Origin: Candidatus Lindowiibacteriota bacterium
GTDB lineage: Bacteria; Lindowbacteria; 2-12-FULL-62-27
Reading direction: 5' to 3'
NCBI GenBank assembly: GCA_023249255.1
Contig: JAHFCY010000116.1
Location: 1-9,988 of the forward strand
DNA length: 9,988 nt
Part shown: positions 1 to 4,910 of the stretch, piece after piece
Layout of the letters: the number at the start of each line of letters is the position of its first letter
How positions within the stretch are numbered: position 1 is the stretch's first letter
Position numbers and translations under genes: made by a program
Notes under the pieces: generated by a model
What the model saw: only the letters and a program-made list of their open reading frames with translations
What the model was told of the DNA's origin: nothing
Databases searched by the model: none

Positions 1-1340
1 GCGACTTCGTCCGGACTGCCCTTCACCGAAATCGCGTTCTGTTCTTTGAGGACTTTCACCCCGCTTGTCGGAATCGATGGCGGCATCATGCCGAGGACGT
101 CTTCGGCTTTGAGGTTGCGAAGCTGGATGACTTCCGCGTCGGTCAGCATCGCGCTAGTCGGCGCGGCCTGTGTTTTGTCGCCGATCATGTAGACGCCATT
201 GTCGAGTTTTCGGAAACTGTATCGGGTGCCCTGCAAAAGAGTCGTCATCGCCACGTCGAGAGGCTTTGAATCCATCTTCGCGTCGATCTGGTCGCGGATG
301 GATCCGTAGACGACGAAATCAAGGCCGCTTTTTTGGATGATCGCGTTGATGACTTCGCCGAGGTCACCTTTTGACACGTCGACCGACACCCGACCGGCGG
401 CGTAGTCGACTTTGAACGCGGGTTTGCCCCGGGCGGACGTGGCGCCCGACTGGGATTTGAACACCTGATACACGCCGCTTTTTTCTTCGACGTCGAGTCC
501 CACCAATTCCGACAGCGTTTCGATCGCATCGGCAGGTTTCATGTCTTTGAGGTCTGCCGTGACCTGGCCGGATACGCCCTGTTCGATTCCGATCGAGACA
601 CCCGTCTTAGAGGCGAGTTCTGTCAGGACCGCTGCAATCTCGACCTTCGAGGCCTTCACGGAGACCCGGCCTTGGCTGTCGACCGACACGACCTCTTTCG
701 GTGCTTCTTCCGCCTCCGCCTTTTTGAAATAGAACGTCCCATCCTTTTCAGTCACGCCCAGCTTGTGGCTTTGGGCGAGAAGTTTCAGTCCATCGGCGAG
801 GAGAATGTCTTTCAGCGAAATCGTGATCGGAACGTCCCGGACCGATTCGTCGGCGACGAGATTGTTTGAAGTCGTCGAGGAAATGAGCCGCACGACGTCC
901 TTGAGCGGCGCCCGGTCGGCGTCCAACGTCAATTTTTCCTTGTCAAAACTCGCCGTCAACCGAGTGCCTTCGCCCTTTTTGTGGACATAGATCACGCTCT
1001 CGCGCATTTCCCATTCGTAGCCGAGCGGATCGAGCACGGCTTTGAACGCCTCGCGAAGACCGATGTCCTTGAGGACGACCGTCACCGTGCCGGAAAGATC
1101 GGGTGGCAGGGCGACGTTGACCTTGAAATTCGACGCGAGCGCCGAAAGGATGTCTCGAACGTCCGCGCCGGAGACGTCGAGGGAGACGGTGGTATCTTTT
1201 GAAATCGATTGGGGTGGCGTGGATGTGTCTGGCGGAACCTGCGCAGCGGGCGTCACCGCAAGAGAGGCCCCGGGTGAGAGAAATAGGGCCATCACGAAGA
1301 TAAACGCCCCCTCCCACTCGACCCCCTTGCGTCGCTTCAT
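1..1340 (-). CDS. Secretin (GspD/PilQ class), N-terminal part; runs off the left edge
   Basis: The frame is open from ATG at 1340 to the edge (446 complete codons); the C-terminal beta-barrel lies outside. Secretins form the outer-membrane gate of type II secretion and type IV pilus machines, and their periplasmic N-terminal modules contact the inner-membrane partners. Residues 1-28 look like a signal peptide: basic start (MKRRK), hydrophobic stretch AFIFVMALFLSP, likely cleavage after GASLA. Then come four similar beta-alpha modules of STN/N0 type, about residues 51-120, 128-207, 219-296 and 308-388. Each has the pattern 'ADVRDILSALAS...V', 'L.D..L..AL..LL', and a closing beta-strand such as VIYVHKK, TFYFKKA, VYQVFKS or VYMIGDK. 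Residues 398-447 (AEVIQLRNLKAEDVLGMM) begin an N1-like domain. Four modules is more than the usual one in GspD or PilQ. The ATG has no Shine-Dalgarno; see the promoter at 1350-1378. Divergent from the gspL/M/C-like genes, which supports the assignment. GspD versus PilQ cannot be decided here. Confidence 0.9.
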   Translation of the reverse strand, partial: MKRRKGVEWEGAFIFVMALFLSPGASLAVTPAAQVPPDTSTPPQSISKDTTVSLDVSGADVRDILSALASNFKVNVALPPDLSGTVTVVLKDIGLREAFKAVLDPLGYEWEMRESVIYVHKKGEGTRLTASFDKEKLTLDADRAPLKDVVRLISSTTSNNLVADESVRDVPITISLKDILLADGLKLLAQSHKLGVTEKDGTFYFKKAEAEEAPKEVVSVDSQGRVSVKASKVEIAAVLTELASKTGVSIGIEQGVSGQVTADLKDMKPADAIETLSELVGLDVEEKSGVYQVFKSQSGATSARGKPAFKVDYAAGRVSVDVSKGDLGEVINAIIQKSGLDFVVYGSIRDQIDAKMDSKPLDVAMTTLLQGTRYSFRKLDNGVYMIGDKTQAAPTSAMLTDAEVIQLRNLKAEDVLGMMPPSIPTSGVKVLKEQNAISVKGSPDEV

Positions 1341-1349
1341 GTGTAGTGC

Positions 1350-1378
1350 ATGCTATGTTTCAGTCTGGCGTGCGTCAA
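1350..1378 (-). promoter_or_regulatory. Predicted promoter of the secretin gene, leaderless layout
   Basis: Read on the minus strand, a -35 box TTGACG (1378-1373, 5 of 6 to consensus) is followed by exactly 17 bases and a -10 box TAGCAT (1355-1350, 4 of 6). Only 9 bases separate the -10 box from the ATG at 1340, so transcription should begin at or one or two bases before the start codon. There is no purine-rich Shine-Dalgarno in these 9 bases (GCACTACAC). Confidence 0.6.
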
Positions 1379-1396
1379 GGTTGGCCGCCATTGACG
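1373..1396. promoter_or_regulatory. Back-to-back -35 boxes forming an inverted repeat; possible operator
   Basis: CGTCAA, 12 bases, then TTGACG: the -35 boxes of the two divergent promoters form a perfect 6-bp inverted repeat around a core containing GGCC. One regulator or one polymerase bound here could affect both transcripts, which encode parts of the same machine. The operator role is inference; the inverted repeat is explained equally well by two -35 consensus boxes facing apart. Confidence 0.35.
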
Positions 1397-1419
1397 CGTC
1401 CGCACCGCTATCCTACGAT
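1391..1419 (+). promoter_or_regulatory. Predicted promoter of the gspL/M/C-like operon, leaderless layout
   Basis: A -35 box TTGACG (1391-1396) is followed by 17 bases and a -10 box TACGAT (1414-1419). Eight bases later comes the ATG at 1428. As for the divergent secretin gene, no Shine-Dalgarno fits between the -10 box and the ATG, so the mRNA should be leaderless. The downstream genes of the operon do carry Shine-Dalgarno sequences. Confidence 0.6.
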
Positions 1420-1427
1420 GCATCCTA

Positions 1428-2948
1428 ATGAGAAATCTCGTCCGCAGACTGTGGCGCGACGAGGGGGAAAAGACATATGGGATTTCGGTCGACGGCGGAG
1501 AGGTCAGTTCCGTTTTCGTCCGGCCTCTCTCCGGCGGACGGGTCCGCATCGAGTGCGTCACTCCGCCGGAAACGTCCGCTTGGGTCGCCGTCCGAAAAGA
1601 CCTTGCTTTCGTGGTTCGACACTCCCGGGTACCCGTCGATTATGAGGGATCCCTCTACAACTACATCCGGGCCTATGCGGCGGAAATTTTCAATACCAAA
1701 CCCGAGGAACCGATTTTGGTCCGGACGGACGGGATCCGCGATCCGGACGGTGTGCTGTTTGTGCACGGGATTATGGAAGCGCGATACCGGAACGTCGTCA
1801 AAGACATCGTCGAGGCCGGGATCGATCCTCGGAAGATGCATGGCCTTTTGCCGCCGGCCGCGACCATTCACCGGGCGGTTGAGATTTTGGAGCAGAGAAC
1901 GTTTCCGAAGTTCCACCTGATTTTTCATCAGGGTCAGGCGGGCGTGGATATTGTGGGTGTTCGGGACGGGCGGCCCGTGTTTCATCGCTCACTACCGTCA
2001 CAGTTGTCAAAATCGACCGACCAAGAGGCGCCGAGGCAATGGAATCTGTTCCAGCAAATCACGGCGACGGTCAGATACATCGACAACCACGAACATTTCG
2101 GCGTGCCGGAAGAAGTCGTGCTGGCGGGACTGTGGCCGGATATGCCCAAAATTCCGGATGAGATCGCCGCGTTGTTTCCGAGAAGCCTCGTTCGACAACT
2201 CACGCTTTGTGACAAGGTTATCAGCGAAACGCTGACGCCGGAAGCGCTTCGAACGCACATCACGGCAATCGGAGCGGCCGCGGCGGGCATTCAACGGGAG
2301 TCCGCAATCCGCCTGAATTTTCTGGCTGAACCTGTGGAAGAACTGCCGGCGGACGCCGCTCGCGCCCGCCGCGAATCGGTCTACGACAAAATCATCCTTG
2401 CCTGCGGCGCTGCCATGCTTGCTCTTGGATTTGTCACCGCCAACGCGTTTTTTCTGGACATGACCAAATCCCGCCTTGAAAAAATCGCCGGGAACGCAAA
2501 AACGCTCGAAACTCTTCGCGCGCAAATGCGAAACTTGCGGCCGGAGTTGGAAGCGACGAACCGCGTGCTGACCGCGGCGGCCGTCCGATTGGAATCGGGC
2601 AAGGCCAGGACGTTTTCGATTCCCATTTCGATGACGAAGCTTCTGGCGGCCATCGAGTCGGCCGCGCCGGATGGCGTCTCGCTGGAAAAAATAGAATCGG
2701 GCGGCGGGGCGGCAACCGGCGGAGGAGAACGGTATTCGAATTTCTTTTCCGAAGGCGGTAATCCCGCCACGGTTTTGATTTCCGGCAAAGCGGAATTGCC
2801 GGAGGAGGTCATCTTCTTCTCGGACTCCCTGCGGGATGTTTTGGGGGTGTCGGTCGACATCGTCCAGATGGACAGAGAGGGCGATTTGTGGGCACGTAAA
2901 CCCGTCCGGTTCGTGATCGCGCTGAGAGGGGAAATTCGCCGTGCGTGA
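1428..2948 (+). CDS. GspL-like / fused PilM-PilN-like inner-membrane platform protein
   Basis: 506 residues. Residues about 15-290 form the cytoplasmic part, which resembles the actin-like fold of PilM and GspL (YGISVDGGEVSSVFVRP as the first strands). At 293-300 the segment AIRLNFLA resembles the INLLP-type motif that opens PilN. A single membrane helix follows at about 321-343. A heptad-rich stretch (about 344-392) and a periplasmic domain to residue 500 come next, like the PilN/GspL ferredoxin-like domain. GspL of classical type II systems has the same layout in about 400 residues, so this one is long. In the family this protein anchors the assembly ATPase to the inner membrane; that ATPase is not in the window. 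The ATG at 1428 is chosen because it lies 8 bases after a promoter -10 box and the next in-frame Met is at residue 115. The 3' end overlaps the next gene by 8 bases, indicating translational coupling. Confidence 0.82.
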   Translation: MRNLVRRLWRDEGEKTYGISVDGGEVSSVFVRPLSGGRVRIECVTPPETSAWVAVRKDLAFVVRHSRVPVDYEGSLYNYIRAYAAEIFNTKPEEPILVRTDGIRDPDGVLFVHGIMEARYRNVVKDIVEAGIDPRKMHGLLPPAATIHRAVEILEQRTFPKFHLIFHQGQAGVDIVGVRDGRPVFHRSLPSQLSKSTDQEAPRQWNLFQQITATVRYIDNHEHFGVPEEVVLAGLWPDMPKIPDEIAALFPRSLVRQLTLCDKVISETLTPEALRTHITAIGAAAAGIQRESAIRLNFLAEPVEELPADAARARRESVYDKIILACGAAMLALGFVTANAFFLDMTKSRLEKIAGNAKTLETLRAQMRNLRPELEATNRVLTAAAVRLESGKARTFSIPISMTKLLAAIESAAPDGVSLEKIESGGGAATGGGERYSNFFSEGGNPATVLISGKAELPEEVIFFSDSLRDVLGVSVDIVQMDREGDLWARKPVRFVIALRGEIRRA

Positions 2949-3444
2949 CGTTTTCAAGGGAAAGACCGGAGTCGGCGTGGTCATCGTCGCCGTACTTCTG
3001 ATTTTCTCGTATCTCCAATTTTCCAAGAAATGGCAGTCGGTTTCCGCGCTTGGACGAACGATCGAACGGCAGGAATCCGAAATCGACGAGTTGAGGACGG
3101 CCGTCGAACGGGTCCAGACATTGAAGTCGCTGCGGACGGATTTGAGTTTGAAATTGTTCGGCGAACGGGCCGTTCTTGCGTCCGCTTCTTCTTCCGCCGG
3201 CCGTACATCCGGGATTTTGACGGGAGAGATTTTGTCGGCTGCCCGAAAAACGAACGTCGAATTTGCCTCAATGGAACTTGGCCCGGCCGGTGCGACGCTT
3301 CGGTTCTGGGGACGATATGCGGACGTCGCGCGATTTTTGTCTGTTGCCGAAATGACGTTTGACCGGGTGGAACGGTTCTCCGTTGAAAAATCGAAAAACG
3401 GCGGCGTGCTGTTGTCTCTCACCGTCTCCGGGAGTTTGCGGTGA
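2941..3444 (+). CDS. PilO/GspM-like inner-membrane protein
   Basis: 167 residues, GTG start. AGGGGA at 2927-2932 is a good Shine-Dalgarno 8 bases upstream, and the start overlaps the end of the preceding gene. The layout is that of PilO/GspM: short basic N-terminus, one membrane helix at about 10-26 (VGVVIVAVLLIFSYLQF), a coiled coil at about 33-68 rich in E, R and L (IERQESEIDELRTAVERV), and a small periplasmic domain at about 92-166. That domain has a strand-helix-strand pattern (MELGPAGATLRFWGRYADVA) as in ferredoxin-like PilO/GspM domains. In the family it pairs with PilN/GspL through the coiled coil and periplasmic domain. Sequence conservation in this family is weak, so the call rests on architecture and position between the L-like and C-like genes. 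Confidence 0.75.
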   Translation: MRDVFKGKTGVGVVIVAVLLIFSYLQFSKKWQSVSALGRTIERQESEIDELRTAVERVQTLKSLRTDLSLKLFGERAVLASASSSAGRTSGILTGEILSAARKTNVEFASMELGPAGATLRFWGRYADVARFLSVAEMTFDRVERFSVEKSKNGGVLLSLTVSGSLR

Positions 3445-4013
3445 ACGCCCGGCGGGCACTGGCGGGGTTGATGGTCCTGGCAACCGGCGCTTGGGCGGCG
3501 TGGCTGTTCGGGTCGGTCGACTGGGCGGGCGCGCAGAGGGAGGCTGTGTCGTCAGAATATGTTTCCGATACAGGTACTTTGACGCTGGCCGAACAATCCA
3601 AGTCGGCAGAGAAGGCGGTCAGGGTCTATTTACAGGAAGCCGAGCAAGCGAAGACAAACAGCAACGGAGCCGAACCCGGGATGTCAGAACCGCGAAGATC
3701 ACGAGACTTGTTCGCCGGGCGGCAGACGGGGGTGGACGGGGCGTCGATCGACGACGGGCTTGATGTGATTTATCTCGCGAGTCCGAAAATCGAAGAAAAA
3801 CCAAAACCAGCGTTTCCGGTCGAGCGATACAAGCTCACCGGCGTCATGCTTGGCTCCGAGCCGAGGGCGTTTGTGCGGGATACGGTCGAAAACAAATCAC
3901 TGATGCTTCGGATCAACGATAAAATCGGTGAGGGAGCCGTCACGTCGATTTCTTCTGACGAGATCGTCGTCATGGGGAATTTCGGAAAGATCGTTCTCAC
4001 CCGCACGAAATAG
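3441..4013 (+). CDS. GspC/PilP-like protein with C-terminal HR domain
   Basis: 190 residues, GTG start overlapping the previous stop (GTGA). GGGAG at 3430-3434 is the Shine-Dalgarno, 6 bases before the start. Membrane helix at about 6-23, then a low-complexity, charged periplasmic linker (about 30-125, with a proline/lysine run EEKPKPAFP). The C-terminal domain at 129-189 matches the HR/PilP pattern: YKLTGVMLGSEPRAFV, then RINDKIGEGAVTSISSDEIV, ending in strands KIVLTR. In GspC and PilP this domain binds the secretin N0 module and so links the inner-membrane platform to the outer-membrane channel. That agrees with the divergent secretin whose N-terminal part is unusually long. It has no PDZ domain, unlike many GspC proteins, so it may be closer to PilP. 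It is the last gene of the operon visible here; no convincing terminator follows. Confidence 0.8.
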   Translation: MNARRALAGLMVLATGAWAAWLFGSVDWAGAQREAVSSEYVSDTGTLTLAEQSKSAEKAVRVYLQEAEQAKTNSNGAEPGMSEPRRSRDLFAGRQTGVDGASIDDGLDVIYLASPKIEEKPKPAFPVERYKLTGVMLGSEPRAFVRDTVENKSLMLRINDKIGEGAVTSISSDEIVVMGNFGKIVLTRTK

Positions 4014-4053
4014 CGGCCCGCCCAGTTCGACTTCAGCCAAATTCTATATAGTC

Positions 4054-4058
4054 GGAGG
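4054..4058 (+). promoter_or_regulatory. Shine-Dalgarno GGAGG of the transposase remnant
   Basis: GGAGG lies 7 bases upstream of ATG 4066. It fixes this start over an earlier in-frame Met at 3928, which lies within the GspC/PilP-like gene. A TATATA at 4045-4050 could be a -10 box, but no matching -35 is visible at the right distance. Confidence 0.6.
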
Positions 4059-4065
4059 CAAACCC

Positions 4066-4425
4066 ATGCCCGTTCACAATCTGCTCCTGCCACAAAATTG
4101 GCCCAAACGCATCCGGTCGGCCATGCTGTCGGTCGTCTCGGTGGCGCATGCGGCCATCATTCATACGCGAAGCTTCGCGGCCAATAGTCCGATCCATCGC
4201 GTCCGGCTTTCCGCCGAATTGGACCGCGCAAAAGAGGAAATCGCTCATATTCGCGAGGGAATCCGCATCAAGGACGCCCGCTGTTCGTCAACACCTCAGG
4301 AGTCCACAGACCGCAAATCGGACACGGGTTTCCGCCGCACATTTCTCGTCCTTCAACATCCTCAACCGCTCTTTTCTCGTCGTCGATCTTTCCCGAGAAA
4401 TATTTGTTCGCCAAAATCGCCGTAA
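4066..4425 (+). pseudogene. Truncated DDE/integrase-type transposase (N-terminal 72 residues only)
   Basis: From ATG 4066 the first 72 residues (to 4281) look like the conserved N-terminus of a large group of integrase-core transposases. The stretch LPQNWPKRIRSAMLSVVSVA is followed by a helical segment with ELDRAKEEIAHIREGIRIKD and AR. In full-length relatives, as I recall them, this is followed by a helix-turn-helix and then an rve catalytic domain. Here the similarity stops at codon 72 and the frame runs through unrelated sequence to a TAA at 4423-4425. The helix-turn-helix and all catalytic acidic residues are missing, so it cannot be an active transposase. The remnant sits precisely at the border between the secretion operon and the Rhs locus. 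It is probably a scar of an insertion or rearrangement. No terminal inverted repeats or target duplication could be identified by eye. Confidence 0.72.
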
Positions 4426-4465
4426 ATCCCGCCTCTAAAAAGTCGATCAGGACGTCACCAAAAAC
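4268..4465 (-). pseudogene. Orphan open frame with CxxC motif, possible displaced Rhs tip or gene remnant
   Basis: Directly after the TAA of the membrane-protein gene, the same minus-strand frame stays open for 65 codons to a TGA at 4270-4268. It encodes a protein-like stretch: GDVLIDFLEAGFTAILANKY, then an acidic segment SGKIDDEKRAVEDVEGREMC, then GGNPCPICGLWTPEV. The spacing C-x4-C-x2-C suggests a zinc-knuckle-type site. It has no ATG near its beginning and no Shine-Dalgarno, and its 3' end runs into the truncated transposase (breakpoint near 4281). Base composition is less AT-rich than the adjacent membrane-protein gene. Position after an Rhs gene and its neighbour fits the orphan C-terminal fragments left by successive Rhs tip exchanges, but I do not recognise the sequence and it may be chance. 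Confidence 0.3.
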
Positions 4466-4900
4466 TTAAACTCCGTCCACATGCTCGTTTTTGAACTTAT
4501 CTAAGAATTTCGGTTCAATAATCTTTAGAATCACTGTCGTAAACAAAAATCCCACCAACACGATTTCGATCAGTAGCATCTCCTCATCAACAGAGATTTG
4601 ATCCTGCCACCAATAAATTCGGAAATAGACAATAGAAGATATGACTGTGTACACAAACAGTGTAAAAGTACAGGAGGCTTTCTTTGATATCCTCTTTATT
4701 TTTCTAAGCTCTAATATTAATGCTCGGACTAAAAATATACTACAAACCGACGATGCAAGGGAGGCTGTAAGAAAAAGTTTCTCCTTATATGGTTTAGAAT
4801 TCAAAATAAAAAATAGAACAATGGCCACAACCAATCCGGACCGAAACAGATAGGATTTATATTTTGCCAAAATGCGAAATAATTGGTTCGAGAAATACAT
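4466..4900 (-). CDS. Small four-helix membrane protein, candidate immunity protein of the Rhs tip
   Basis: 144 residues from ATG 4900. Four hydrophobic segments lie at about 21-35, 42-63, 77-97 and 107-128, with basic loops (ELRKIKRISKK) and a charged C-terminus (KFLDKFKNEH). No family recognised. The start lies 10 bases after the Rhs stop, so it is probably translated together with the Rhs gene. An AGGGA at 4920-4916 lies 15 bases upstream, rather far for a Shine-Dalgarno. The frame stays open upstream to ATG 4951 (close GAGG) and TTG 4969, which would overlap the Rhs gene and add up to 23 residues, so the start is uncertain. The DNA is far more AT-rich than the flanks (16 of 60 bases G or C in 4681-4740). 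Genes directly after rhs often encode immunity proteins; membrane immunity proteins usually oppose membrane-active toxins, which fits the hydrophobic tip. The immunity role is inference. Confidence 0.6.
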   Translation of the reverse strand: MYFSNQLFRILAKYKSYLFRSGLVVAIVLFFILNSKPYKEKLFLTASLASSVCSIFLVRALILELRKIKRISKKASCTFTLFVYTVISSIVYFRIYWWQDQISVDEEMLLIEIVLVGFLFTTVILKIIEPKFLDKFKNEHVDGV

Positions 4901-4910
4901 GAAAGAATTT

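Noticed and set aside
943-1428. Several 70-128 codon open frames on both strands in and next to the secretin gene
   Set aside because: They overlap the continuous secretin frame, which has a signal peptide and repeated domains, and they lack protein-like composition.
2007-3422. A 471-codon open frame on the minus strand across the platform genes
   Set aside because: It lies fully antisense to two overlapping genes with recognisable domains and part of a third. Its translation is arginine-, serine- and proline-rich with no domain, as expected for a shadow of GC-rich coding sequence.
4373-4400. TTTCTCG / CGAGAAA inverted repeat as a terminator between the convergent transcripts
   Set aside because: The 7-bp stem has a 14-base loop, is not GC-rich and is not followed by a clear T run on either strand.
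4641-4853. A 70-codon plus-strand open frame opposite the membrane protein
   Set aside because: No Shine-Dalgarno and no recognisable composition; the opposite strand gives a coherent four-helix membrane protein directly behind the Rhs stop.
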